Positions 1 to 8,573 of a stretch of DNA of 64,000 nucleotides are shown here, in pieces. Made by a program: the position numbers and the translations under genes. Source of the stretch: Methanomassiliicoccaceae archaeon (GTDB lineage: Archaea > Thermoplasmatota > Thermoplasmata > Methanomassiliicoccales > Methanomethylophilaceae). The stretch covers positions 1 through 64,000 of the forward strand of contig JAEEOP010000006.1 of NCBI GenBank assembly GCA_016284295.1, read 5' to 3'. The notes under the pieces were generated by a model. It was not told the DNA's origin. It saw only the letters and a program-made list of their open reading frames with translations, and searched no databases. Numbering within the stretch: the stretch's first letter is position 1; each line of letters opens with the position of its first letter.

Positions 1-117
1 CTTGAAGCTTCTATTGAAGTCTTCTGCGATTGCGAGCATTTCCAGGTCCGATTCTTCCAAAGGGACGGCGTAAGCCGTCGTCTTGGAAGAATGGACGTCC
101 ATTCCTATCGCTAACAT
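1..117 (-). CDS. IS110-family transposase, N-terminal piece (runs off left edge)
   Basis: The minus strand reads from an ATG at 117 to the window edge, giving 39 residues that begin MLAIGMDVHSSKTTAYAV. This is the opening of IS110-type DEDD transposases (GxDvhk), and the Asp would be the first catalytic acid. A good ribosome binding site (GGGAGA) sits 8 nt upstream of the ATG. The rest of the gene lies outside the window, so intactness cannot be judged. IS110 elements carry their functional non-coding RNA next to the transposase gene, so the following gene-free stretch is relevant. The assignment rests on a short motif and is moderately confident. Confidence 0.6.
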   Translation of the reverse strand, partial: MLAIGMDVHSSKTTAYAVPLEESDLEMLAIAEDFNRSFK

Positions 118-345
118 GTGATCAGTCTCCCTTTCAGAGACCACACAAACGCTCGCGCAGACCAGCGGTAGATTAATTAGGTTTGAGGTAAGTGAACGAA
201 CTGGCCCGTTCGTTGTGTTTGTGTGGTAACATCTCAATAGACGGACCACTTTTTCAACTTAGAGGCCAGTTTTTGTTCACCAAATAAAATCGTAAACAAT
301 ATTGTTTACTATAATCTCAGGTACCCAAGCTTCCACCTCAGGCAC
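118..345. other. Gene-free end of the IS110-like element
   Basis: No coding sequence is visible. The segment lies directly upstream of the transposase ATG and becomes AT-rich from about 230. It carries two nested inverted repeats. In IS110 elements the non-coding end next to the transposase gene encodes the bridge RNA, so this stretch is a candidate for that RNA and the element terminus. That is inference only; no terminus could be defined. Confidence 0.35.
140..227. repeat. Nested inverted repeats upstream of the transposase
   Basis: ACCACACAAAC at 140-150 is the exact reverse complement of GTTTGTGTGGT at 217-227. Inside it, AACGAAC (195-201) pairs with GTTCGTT (208-214) across a 6-nt spacer. 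Together they could fold into a long hairpin or a structured RNA. Both are exact matches in the sequence; their function is inferred from their place at the end of an IS110-like element. Confidence 0.55.
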
Positions 346-687
346 ATGTTCGACGGAAGGGATGATGAACTCAGAATGCTCGAGGAGATGTGGTCCGGAA
401 GATCCCCGAAGACCTGTGCGGTCTACGGAAGGAGGAGGATTGGTAAGACGACCTTGATAGACCGTTTCTGCGCTGACAAAAAGCACATCCGCTTATTCCG
501 TAGTCACGGGCAAGAAGTGATGGCTGGCCACCCCATATTCTCAGCGGCCAGACCTCTAACAAACCGAAAGTCTGACCCAGACCTGTTTTGGCCCACGATA
601 TGGATTCAGACACGATCGTCACCAACCCTGTGTAAAGCGCATCGGAAACATCAAACTCTTCAAATGAAGAGTTATGAAGAATTATGA
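346..687 (+). pseudogene. Fragment of an archaeal AAA ATPase
   Basis: The first ~51 residues (346-498) match the N-terminus of archaeal ATPases of the DUF234/ATPase_2 type: a start MFDGRDDELRMLEEMW, then GRRRIGKTTLIDRFC, which is the Walker A P-loop. Intact relatives are about 450 residues long. After about residue 50 the reading frame no longer looks like this family and ends at 687, so Walker B, the sensors and the C-terminal nuclease-like domain are missing. It is a truncated remnant, plausibly broken by rearrangement near the IS110-like element. Confidence 0.6.
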
Positions 688-693
688 AGAGTT
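664..693 (+). repeat. Three tandem 10-bp repeats
   Basis: ATGAAGAGTT, ATGAAGAATT and ATGAAGAGTT follow one another without gaps, then decay into a related TTGAAACGAG/ATGAAAA run. The array lies at the end of the ATPase remnant. It is a simple low-complexity repeat with no evident function. Confidence 0.7.
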
Positions 694-831
694 TTGAAAC
701 GAGATGAAAAACACAGAATGCGATACTTTCATGCAGTAGACAGTACGCTGGCCTGTACAGAACATAATCAACGAGCAAATCCATCCAAAATCCACCATAT
801 CAGTCGAGGATCACATCCTAGGAGGGATAAA

Positions 832-2007
832 ATGAACAAGAGCACGATCATAGCGATAGTTGCCGTAGTGGCCGTAGCGGTGGTAATCGTGGCCGCATAC
901 GCGCTCATGAACAACGGCAGCAACGATCAGAGGGAAGCCGAAGTCAATGGCGAATGGAACCTCGTATCGACATACAAGGGCAGCTAAAATGGGAACACAC
1001 CCGTATACTCCGAGGACACCATAGAGAGGGAGAAGGCCAAGATATACCATTACAAGAACGATTTCTTCATCTTCGAGACAGGGGACGACAAGCTGTACTG
1101 CTCCTGAGACGGGAAGAAGATGGTGACCTCCGATGACGATGACGACGATTCCACCGCGATCTTCATCATGCTGGTCCCCGAGAACACCAATTACATGATG
1201 GCGTACTATTTCGATGACGACGATGCGGTGATCAAGCTGTATCAGCGCCCGGGCTACACCGGAACGTTCCCCGGCTTCAAGATCCCCATCAGCCTGCCGG
1301 CCGTCGGGGACACCCTGAAATCGTTCAAGAACAAGGAATATGCCCCCGACAAGGTGATCGACCATGGCGTCAACACCCTGACCATGAAGGACATCGAGGG
1401 AAGGATGGTGTTCTACGAGGTCCTCATGGGCGACGACACATACAGGTTCGTGGGAATCTACATCGGCAGCGGCATCATCAGGTCCATGGGCATATCCGGG
1501 GACAGCCGCATCTACGACATGACCGAGTACAGGAACGGGGTGCTCTACTGCTCGTCCGCCGACCTGGAGAGCGGGAACACCTGGGTCACCGAATACGGGA
1601 ACGAGGCCACGAAGGATTACCCCGACAAGAAGCTCACCGGATTCAGATACACCGGGACCGAGGACTACCTGATATTCAACGACGACAGGATCGTCGAGCA
1701 GAAGTACGGCAACGGCATGAGCCTGAAGGTGATCATGCAGGATGATGAGTACCTGTCCATAGTGACCGAGGACGCCAGCGGGCACGAGGTCGCCAAGTGG
1801 ATCACCACGGTGAACGACCTGAGGCCGCTGTACCATTACGGGATATCCGTGCAGTCCTCGATCGTGTACGACGGCGTAGAGTACTTCGGTGAGTACCTCG
1901 GATACTTCCCCACCGCGGATTGCGAGAAGCTCTACGTGTACGGAACGCTGACCAGCGACGTCGGGAACAGCATCGTCATCTCCCAGAAGTACACCCTGGC
2001 AGCGTGA
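832..2007 (+). pseudogene. Membrane-anchored extracytoplasmic protein with two in-frame nonsense codons
   Basis: The gene starts at an ATG behind a strong AGGAGG site. It begins with an N-terminal membrane anchor (IIAIVAVVAVAVVIVAAYAL), followed by a domain of unknown family. The frame stays open to 2007 apart from TAA at 985-987 (in GS-stop-NGN) and TGA at 1114-1116... by frame reading the second stop lies a few codons before the ATG at 1120, in YCS-stop-DGKKM. The coding-like composition and single frame continue across both, so these are point mutations, the TGA most simply a former Trp codon. The downstream piece (1120-2007, 295 residues, Asp-rich start) would lack the anchor. Neither stop is TAG, so pyrrolysine does not explain them. 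A recently inactivated surface protein is the best reading. Confidence 0.7.
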
Positions 2008-2072
2008 ATCGTATATGGATGACCGCGCGACCGATCGGTCGCAGGCATCGGTGGAAACCTATTCGATGGGAC

Positions 2073-2099
2073 GGGCCCGCTGAAGACCTCGGCGGGTCC
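2073..2099. terminator. Hairpin between convergent genes
   Basis: GGGCCCGC (2073-2080) pairs with GCGGGTCC (2092-2099) through eight pairs including one G-U, with an 11-nt loop. It sits between the convergent ends of the genes ending at 2007 and 2108 and could stop transcription from both sides. There is no long T-run. Confidence 0.4.
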
Positions 2100-2107
2100 C
2101 GGGACCA

Positions 2108-2662
2108 TCACGTCTTCTCTTTGGATTCATCGTACTCGAAAGCGTACCTGTACTTCTCCCTGGCAGTGAAATCGTAGATGATATAGGGTATCCACTCGCG
2201 GACCGGCGGCGACTTGACCAGGGGCGGGGTGTAGTATCTCCTGATATGCGGAAGGAACAAGATGACCATGCAACCCAGGTACAGGAGTATCAGCGGGAGC
2301 TCCGACTGCAGCAACATGTTGCTGGACCAGCGTCCGAACACGAATTCGTTGAGGAGAACGAGGATAGACTGGATGATCATCGTCCTGTTGGCCAGCTGCC
2401 AGGACATCCTCTGGGCGGATGAGAGCTTCAGCATCGTCCTTATCGTCAGCTCGGACGACAGTATCGTCGTGAAAAGGATGTAGAACGACTTGACGGCCCT
2501 CTCCGGGGTATCAAGGTCCAACCCGACCCCCAACTGACTGAACTTGTATAAGTTGAGGGCCATGTTGTATGCCAGCGTTAACTCTACGATATACAGGATG
2601 TATGGCATCTTGTTACGCGCCGACCACTTGCTGCTCCCTCTCACTTCGATCCGTGAGCACAC
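2108..2662 (-). CDS. Multi-pass membrane protein of unknown function
   Basis: The 184-residue product has about four hydrophobic segments (around residues 20-40, 60-80, 95-110 and 125-145) and a charged tail ending KYRYAFEYDESKEKT. I recognise no family. It lies divergently from another unknown membrane protein starting at 2748, and the two may function together. An internal Met (MPYILYIVEL, about residue 19) directly before the first membrane segment is a plausible alternative start. Confidence 0.55.
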   Translation of the reverse strand: MCSRIEVRGSSKWSARNKMPYILYIVELTLAYNMALNLYKFSQLGVGLDLDTPERAVKSFYILFTTILSSELTIRTMLKLSSAQRMSWQLANRTMIIQSILVLLNEFVFGRWSSNMLLQSELPLILLYLGCMVILFLPHIRRYYTPPLVKSPPVREWIPYIIYDFTAREKYRYAFEYDESKEKT

Positions 2663-2747
2663 CGTTATCTACAATTAAAAACATGGCACGGACATGGGCG
2701 TACCGGCTTCGGACAGATTCCTCAACTGCGTCCTCCGCCGTGCCGGC

Positions 2748-3746
2748 ATGGACATAACGATCAACAGGCTAGTGATCGTGCTGATCGTTCCGTGCTCGCT
2801 CACCCTCGTCCTCTACCTGGCCTATCTGATCTACAGGGATTGGGGGATCTGGTTCGGATTCAGCGATCCCGGGGAGTACCTCATATCGCTGTTCTTCTCA
2901 ATAGATATGACGTTCATCACCTACAGCGTCATCAAATCCGTGACTCTGATCATCGAACGCGGCATCATCTGGACCGATTCCCTGACCGCGTATGCAGAGG
3001 AGAATGGGAAGGATACATCCGAACTGCGGATGCTGGCGGATGAGATGAAAAATCAGCGCACCAAACGTCTGAGGATACTGTCGTTCTTGGTATTCCTGGC
3101 GATGATCAGCATGATGGTCATCAGCTTCTTCGTGTTCGATTTCAGGCACTGGTCGTCGTCGAACCATGAGGTGTTCAGACAGGCGACGCTCGTCGTGCTG
3201 TCGATAGCTTCCGTGGACATGTTCGTCACGGGTGTATTCACACTGATGATGATCAGGAAGGTGGACTTCATCCAGTGCTGGTTCACGGACGCCTTCCGCA
3301 GGACCATGGACGATGACTGGATGCCCAAACCCATGGTCACCGACATAGAGAAGAACAAAAGGGTGGCCCACGTCATACTTATCATCGCTACCGTCATCGG
3401 GACGGTGCTAGGGAAGATCGTCTTGGACTACCTGCTGTCCCTCAAGGTCGATGTCCCGGACATCCCGATTTGGCTGATGGTGATAGGGCTGTACTTCACG
3501 TTCCTGTTCTTCTACTCCATCCATGTCATGAACAGGCACATACGCGTCCTGTGGAAGTACGAGAACGAGCTCCTGGACTGGATGTCGGAGCGGGAAGGGG
3601 CGAAGAAGGTCGTCAGGGTCCCGATCGACAAGGACGACAGAGAATCCATGACCCTGTGGGAATCGTCCTTCGGCCTCTGGGATTACTTCCTTTTGGTCGG
3701 GAGATGGCTGAAGGGCGTGCTGAAAGGCGCCCTGCATCTTCCGTGA
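2748..3746 (+). CDS. Membrane protein of unknown function, about six membrane spans
   Basis: A 332-residue product from the ATG at 2748 (MDITINRLVIVLIV); a longer frame from 2694 adds an unconvincing hydrophilic leader. Hydrophobic segments lie near residues 6-28, 45-62, 115-140, 155-175, 225-245 and 255-275, with charged cytoplasmic loops between them and a basic tail. I see no catalytic motif and do not recognise the family. It forms a divergent pair with the membrane protein at 2108-2662 in an accessory-looking zone. Confidence 0.6.
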   Translation: MDITINRLVIVLIVPCSLTLVLYLAYLIYRDWGIWFGFSDPGEYLISLFFSIDMTFITYSVIKSVTLIIERGIIWTDSLTAYAEENGKDTSELRMLADEMKNQRTKRLRILSFLVFLAMISMMVISFFVFDFRHWSSSNHEVFRQATLVVLSIASVDMFVTGVFTLMMIRKVDFIQCWFTDAFRRTMDDDWMPKPMVTDIEKNKRVAHVILIIATVIGTVLGKIVLDYLLSLKVDVPDIPIWLMVIGLYFTFLFFYSIHVMNRHIRVLWKYENELLDWMSEREGAKKVVRVPIDKDDRESMTLWESSFGLWDYFLLVGRWLKGVLKGALHLP

Positions 3747-3770
3747 TCCGATCATGGTCGCGGACCATCC

Positions 3771-4174
3771 TCACGAAGCCACGTCCGCCTTCTCTCCGGA
3801 TACCGTCCCCTTTATCCTCGGCTTGATCCACCCGGTGTATGCGTGCGACAGCACCAGGATCACGCGCTTCCTCACGTTCTGCACATAGCTGCGGCCCGGC
3901 TTGTAGAAGTATCCGGACATGATCATTAAGACGAACAGACCGGAGAACATGAACTGCACCGCCGGGAGTGGTCGCCCTCCACACCGTCCGTCCCATTCTG
4001 AAGAAGGGCGAGATGCATCGTTATGACCCCGAGTATCGCCAATCCCTTGTAGACGTCCGGCACCTTCGAACGGACAGGTTTGTGATCCGCCAGTACTTCG
4101 TTCGCTATTTCCGAACCCACAGTCAAATTAGGTGCACTGTCAATAAAGAAACATACGGTCCCCAGCCAGTCCAA
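3771..4174 (-). pseudogene. Acyltransferase-3-like membrane protein, frameshifted and truncated
   Basis: Two overlapping minus-strand frames join into one protein-like sequence. The upstream frame ends in VYKGLAILGVITMHLALLQ, and the downstream frame resumes as QFMFSGLFVLMIMSGYFYKPG. This order matches the first two membrane segments of acyltransferase-3 (OafA/YrhL type) proteins, including the conserved His of the first segment. A frameshift near 3930-3960 is needed to link them. The frame ends about 60 residues later, whereas family members have roughly ten membrane spans and 330 or more residues. No ATG is seen upstream (a TTG at 4174 only). It is a degraded remnant. Confidence 0.55.
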
Positions 4175-4307
4175 GAAACTTAGATTGTAAATCCAGACCG
4201 TCCGATTGTAGCGTTAGTTAAGCGGAATTAACCGAATTAACATACCTTAAAGCTCTAAGCCCTAACAACCTTTTATTGTTAATCCGCTATACAGTGGCGG
4301 GGGCGCC

Positions 4308-6212
4308 ATGGACGAGATTGTACTGTTCACTAGTTTGGGAATTTTCCTTCTTCTGGCGGCAGTCTGTTCCATAGTGTTCAACAAACTGAAGCTCCCTCCC
4401 CTGATCGGGTACCTGATGGCAGGGATCCTAATAGGGAACTTGTGGCATATGGACGAGGGCTCCGAGACCGTGGTCAGCGTCCTATCAGATATGGGATTGA
4501 TCACGCTGATGTTCTGCATAGGCATGGAGATCAATCTGAAGAAGATCCGGAAGCAAGGGCTGTTCGCGATAGTGGTCGCCCTGGTGCAGCTGCCGCTGAT
4601 GGTCCTCGGAGGCGTCGTCGCAGGTACGATGATGGGCCTGGACATCATCCAGAGCATCTGTCTCGGAGGGATAATATCCGGTTCGAGCACCGCCGTTGTC
4701 ATGGCCGTCCTCAAGACGCAGAACCGTCTGGACAAGGACCATATCGACTCCATAGTCCTGATCACCATCATGGAGGATATCGGCCAGGTCATCATCCTGT
4801 CCATGATCACCCCGCTGATGGCGGGGAGCGAGCTGGATACCAACGGCCTGATCGCCATGATCTTGAGCATCATGGCCTTCATGATCGTGAGCATAGTCGT
4901 CGGACTGAAGTTCATGCCCCGTATCATGAACTGGGTTTCGGACAATGTGAACTACGAGATCCTCCTGGTGTTCGCCATGGGGCTGGCCTTCGGCATGGCC
5001 CTGCTGGCCGAATATGCGGGGCTGTCCGTCGCCATCGGAGCGTTCCTCATGGGTATGATGATCGCACCTAGCAGGAAGCACAAGGAGCTCAGCCACGACA
5101 TCGAGCCTATGAAGAACATCTTCATGGCCATGTTCTTCATATCCGTGGGGATGGAGATCTCGGTCCAGTCGCTGATGGACAACATCGTGCTGATCATAAC
5201 ACTCTACGCCATCTTCGCGATCCTGAAGTCCAGCACCGTGTTCCTCGGATACTGGCTCGGGAACGAGACCTGCCGCAACGGATTCATATCGGCGCTGAGC
5301 CTGGTGGCGATGGGAGAGTTCGCATTCATCATAGCGAAGCAGGCCCTGGATTACGGGGTGGTGGACAACGGGTTCTACACGTCGGTCATCGGTGCGGCGC
5401 TGCTGTCGATGATACTGCTGCCCGTGCTGTCCAGATGGTCCGCGGAGACCTGGGACAAGGCGGTGGTGGTCTGCCCCTCCGGGCTGATGAACGTCTGCAG
5501 GAACGTCAACGGCGCCAGGGACAACCTGTACTCCAACATGTCCAAGTCCTCCGAGAAGACCAAGAACCAGTTCAAGAGGCTGATGACGCTGAACTACGTC
5601 TGCGTCCTCATGGCCATCCTGGTCGAGATCGTCTTCGTCCTGATCAACCCGGCGTTCGCCATGTGGCTGGAGCATTACGTGGGAGGCACCGCGCTGATCT
5701 GGAGCATAGCCATGCTGCTGGTGAACCTGATCCTGATCTACATACCGATATACTTCATCGTGCACAACATCAGGGCGGCCAGGTCCATGGGCGACGGCGG
5801 CAACCTCGCCTACGACATAGAGGACAAGGACGGGAAGTTCTCCATATCGACCATGTTCAGGATGTCCAGCACCATGATGCTGAGCATGATGATAGCGCTG
5901 ATCGTGCTCGTGATCGTCCCCAACAACCTCGGGATATGGGAGCACATCGCGGTCATCCTCATGATCCTTGCAGGACTGTTCTACTACAACCGCAGGCTTA
6001 TCAAGAAGCTCTTCGAGGCCGGACAGCCCCCTGCGGAGAATGCGATCCCGGAGACGACTGAGGTATCCGACACCGACGGAGATGCCGAGGACAAGGAGCC
6101 CGAGCAGACCGTCGTGTCCATCAGCTTAGAGGACAGCAATAGAAAGCGATTCCGACGGCCGGGCAACAGATGGATGATTATGCCCAGAAGCGTCGTTTTC
6201 GGATACAATTGA
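4308..6212 (+). CDS. Cation/proton antiporter, Kef/CPA2 family
   Basis: The 634-residue membrane protein exchanges monovalent cations (K+ or Na+) for protons. The N-terminal ~390 residues form the CPA2 transporter domain: LPPLIGYLMAGILIG near residue 30, the GSSTAVVMAVL motif near 125, and FFISVGMEISVQSL near 275. Beyond residue 390 there is no RCK/TrkA nucleotide-binding domain; three or four further membrane segments follow (about residues 425-445, 460-480, 520-560), then an acidic tail. This unusual C-terminus suggests regulation different from bacterial KefB/C. The start at 4308 follows GGGGGCGCC, with AT-rich promoter sequence upstream. It stands alone. Confidence 0.85.
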   Translation: MDEIVLFTSLGIFLLLAAVCSIVFNKLKLPPLIGYLMAGILIGNLWHMDEGSETVVSVLSDMGLITLMFCIGMEINLKKIRKQGLFAIVVALVQLPLMVLGGVVAGTMMGLDIIQSICLGGIISGSSTAVVMAVLKTQNRLDKDHIDSIVLITIMEDIGQVIILSMITPLMAGSELDTNGLIAMILSIMAFMIVSIVVGLKFMPRIMNWVSDNVNYEILLVFAMGLAFGMALLAEYAGLSVAIGAFLMGMMIAPSRKHKELSHDIEPMKNIFMAMFFISVGMEISVQSLMDNIVLIITLYAIFAILKSSTVFLGYWLGNETCRNGFISALSLVAMGEFAFIIAKQALDYGVVDNGFYTSVIGAALLSMILLPVLSRWSAETWDKAVVVCPSGLMNVCRNVNGARDNLYSNMSKSSEKTKNQFKRLMTLNYVCVLMAILVEIVFVLINPAFAMWLEHYVGGTALIWSIAMLLVNLILIYIPIYFIVHNIRAARSMGDGGNLAYDIEDKDGKFSISTMFRMSSTMMLSMMIALIVLVIVPNNLGIWEHIAVILMILAGLFYYNRRLIKKLFEAGQPPAENAIPETTEVSDTDGDAEDKEPEQTVVSISLEDSNRKRFRRPGNRWMIMPRSVVFGYN

Positions 6213-6292
6213 CTTCCGATTTGAGGTCGTATATAACATCAATAAATGTAAACCAATAATTGTACCCAGCCTACTTTTTCGCAGCAGTTGGG

Positions 6293-6317
6293 TTATAAAT
6301 ACAATTAACATCGTTAA
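6293..6317 (+). promoter_or_regulatory. TATA box with overlapping inverted repeat before the ABC transporter operon
   Basis: TTATAAATA at 6293-6301 is a strong archaeal TATA box, and TTAAC-ATC-GTTAA at 6305-6317 is a perfect palindrome immediately downstream, where a bound repressor would block the initiation complex. Similar AATTAAC runs lie before the antiporter gene (about 4220-4245). Control by a metal-sensing repressor is plausible for a metal/cofactor uptake operon, but no regulator gene is nearby. Confidence 0.4.
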
Positions 6318-6367
6318 TAAAATAATACAAGTTAAAATATCATATATTGGATTATACCTCCGATACA

Positions 6368-7459
6368 ATGGAATCTAAGCACATTGCGATTATCGTGGTG
6401 GTCATTGTGGCCATCGTCGCGATTGCCGGAGCCTTCGTTCTCACACAGCAGGGAGATCAGCACAAGGATGCCCCCGGTGAGATCAAGGACGCCTGCGGCA
6501 ACGTGATAAAGCTGGATAAGGTCCCCGAGAGGATCGTGTCCACTACCGTCACAGCTACAGAGAACATCTGCGACCTCGGACTGAGGGGCAACCTCGTCGG
6601 AGTCAGCATGGACAGTCATGTCTACGAAGTGACGAGCACCGTCACCGGAGTACCGCTCACCTTCGACTATCCCGCAACAATTGTCGATGATGTAAACAAC
6701 GGCAAGATCGCCTCCGTCGGAAAGTCCACCAGCTGGACCGCCGAATCCGTCAGCAAGACCAACCCCGACCTCGTCGTCATGGAATAGAACCAGGTCGCCA
6801 CCGCAGAGGGAGCCGCACGCCTGACACAGCTCCAGAACCTGGGCATCACCTGCTGTGTCCTCTCCAGCGACAACACCTGGACAGACATCAACGGCAACAT
6901 CTCCCTCCTCGGAGACCTGTTCGGAAAGCAGACCCGTGCCAAGGAGATCACCAACGCCACGTCCCACGCTGACAAGGTCATCAAGGATGCCGTCGGAAAG
7001 GTCTCCGGAATGAAAGTCGCACACATCTGCTACTGCTTCGGAAGCTACTACATCTACAACGAGTCCGGACCTCTCAACGTGATGCTCGACCTCGGATGCA
7101 CCAACGTTCTGCCCACACCCTCGTCCTTCGCCACGATCACCCCCGAAGCGATCCTCCAGGCGAACCCCGACCTCATCATCTTCGATGACATGGCCACCAA
7201 CCTCAACTGGACCGACGTCATCAAGGGATGGAAGGCGGACGACATCATGAGCAACGTCAGCGCCATCAAGAACGACAACATCTTCTGCCTCGAGTACCAG
7301 CCCTTCCAGGCCACCTCGTACACCACCGTGCACTACGTGATGGGAGAGGCTCTTGTCGCCACGGCCATCGCACACGAGAAACTGGGAGTCGATCTGCCCA
7401 ACATCATCACCAGCGCAGATTGGGTCAAGTACATCTCCTGGCTCGACAAGAAGATCTGA
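6368..7459 (+). CDS. Iron/cobalamin-type ABC transporter, substrate-binding protein, with in-frame TAG
   Basis: A membrane-anchored periplasmic-binding-protein type II lipoprotein-like receptor. N-terminal anchor IIVVVIVAIVAIAGAFVL, then the family signature VPERIVSTTVT (about residues 53-63) and PDLVVME near 133-139. Codon 140 (6785-6787) is TAG, and the same frame continues intact to TGA at 7459, giving 363 residues, normal for the family. Downstream motifs (GITCCVLSSDNTW, ANPDLIIFDDMA, the C-terminal helix) are all present. The first ATG after the TAG is 220 nt further on, deep in the second lobe, so the second half is not an independent gene. TAG may be read as pyrrolysine; the alternative is a very recent nonsense mutation. 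It heads an operon with the permease and ATPase genes at 7509 and 8563. Confidence 0.8.
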
Positions 7460-7508
7460 AACCAGAGGGGCACTGCCCCTCTTCCTTTCACTTTTCAAGA
7501 GGATTACA

Positions 7509-8573
7509 ATGAGCAAAAAGGCGGTTGCTTCCGCAAGCAACGTCGAACAGGCCAAGAAACGCGCCATCCTCATCATCGTCCCGGGGATCGTGGCCGTCGT
7601 CATCCTGTACATATTCTCACTGACGATCGGTGCGTATCAGATTACGTTCGATGAGGCCCTGAGTGGCTTCGTCGAGATCATATCAACCCTGGGACATCCC
7701 GACGACATGGGGTCCAAGGTCATCATGCAGCTGAGGATGCCCCGTTCCATAGCGGTCATCCTGGTCGGCAGCGGACTCGCGATAGCCGGTGCCGTCATGC
7801 AGGCCATGATCCACAACCCGCTGGTGGACCCGTACGTCACCGGAGTGTCCTCCGGAGCATCGTTCGGAGTCATCCTGCTGACTCTCGGCGGAGTCATTTC
7901 CGCCGCGAACGTGACCACGATGTGGTTCATCCCTCTGGGAGCCGTCGCGGGTGCCGTCGGAGGATTCATGGTCACCATGCTTGTGGCCGAATCCGCTGGA
8001 GGAAAGGCGATGAGCTACGTCCTCGGAGGTACGATCATAGCCGCCGGACTGAGCGCGGCCACGACGCTGATCTTATCTTTCAACGCAGACAGGATACACA
8101 GCATCACCATGTGGATGTTCGGCAGCTTCTCATCGATCACATGGAACAACATCCTCGTGATGATCGTCCCCATCGTGGCGATCCTGATCATCATCCTGTT
8201 CCAGGCGAGGAAGCTCAACGTCATGCTGCTAGGGGAGACCCAGGCGCAGTACCTAGGAATGAACTCCCGCAACTACAAGCGCAACATGCTGATCCTCTCC
8301 GCGATCCTTACCGCATTCTGCGTCGCATTCTGCGGTACGATAGGATTCATCGGACTGATCGTCCCGCACCTGTGCAGGATGGTCGTCGGAGGTGACCACC
8401 GTGTCCTGATCCCGACCAGCATGGTCGTGGGATCGCTGGTGCTCCTGGCAGCGGACATAATATGCAAATCGGGTTCCGCCGGCGAACTGCCTATAGGTGC
8501 GATAACATCCGTAGTCGGAGTGCCGTTCTTCGTCTACCTGATGGTCAAGGAGGGTAAGCGCTATGCAATGTGA
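7509..8573 (+). CDS. Iron/cobalamin-type ABC transporter permease (FecCD/BtuC family)
   Basis: The 354-residue inner-membrane permease has the family landmarks: LRMPRSIAVILVGSGLAIAG, then NPLVDPYVTGVSSGASFGVI (DPxxLGxSSGA-type motif) and GTIGFIGLIVPHLCRMVVGG near residue 275, which is the coupling region to the ATPase. About ten membrane segments fit the BtuC fold. The start at 7509 (MSKKAVASASN) is preferred because the longer upstream frame only shadows the binding-protein gene; an AGAGG lies just upstream. It is 49 nt behind the binding-protein gene and overlaps the ATPase gene by 11 nt, indicating one operon. Confidence 0.9.
   Translation: MSKKAVASASNVEQAKKRAILIIVPGIVAVVILYIFSLTIGAYQITFDEALSGFVEIISTLGHPDDMGSKVIMQLRMPRSIAVILVGSGLAIAGAVMQAMIHNPLVDPYVTGVSSGASFGVILLTLGGVISAANVTTMWFIPLGAVAGAVGGFMVTMLVAESAGGKAMSYVLGGTIIAAGLSAATTLILSFNADRIHSITMWMFGSFSSITWNNILVMIVPIVAILIIILFQARKLNVMLLGETQAQYLGMNSRNYKRNMLILSAILTAFCVAFCGTIGFIGLIVPHLCRMVVGGDHRVLIPTSMVVGSLVLLAADIICKSGSAGELPIGAITSVVGVPFFVYLMVKEGKRYAM

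Noticed and set aside
118-345. CRISPR-like or phage attachment site
   Set aside because: There are no regular direct repeats with spacers; only inverted repeats are present.
985-1116. Recoding of TAA and TGA (e.g. selenocysteine) in the first surface protein
   Set aside because: No Cys or Sec-type context or SECIS-like hairpin is visible, and two different stops in one gene are better explained by decay.
3771-4174. Two small separate membrane protein genes on the minus strand
   Set aside because: The frames join as successive membrane segments of one acyltransferase-3-like protein and neither has a credible start with ribosome binding site, so I call one frameshifted remnant.
4485-5945. 486-residue His/Asp-rich minus-strand protein
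   Set aside because: It is the antisense of the antiporter gene; His/Asp richness comes from the high-GC codon usage of the real gene. Several similar long shadows (e.g. 811-1836, 47870-48979) were rejected likewise.
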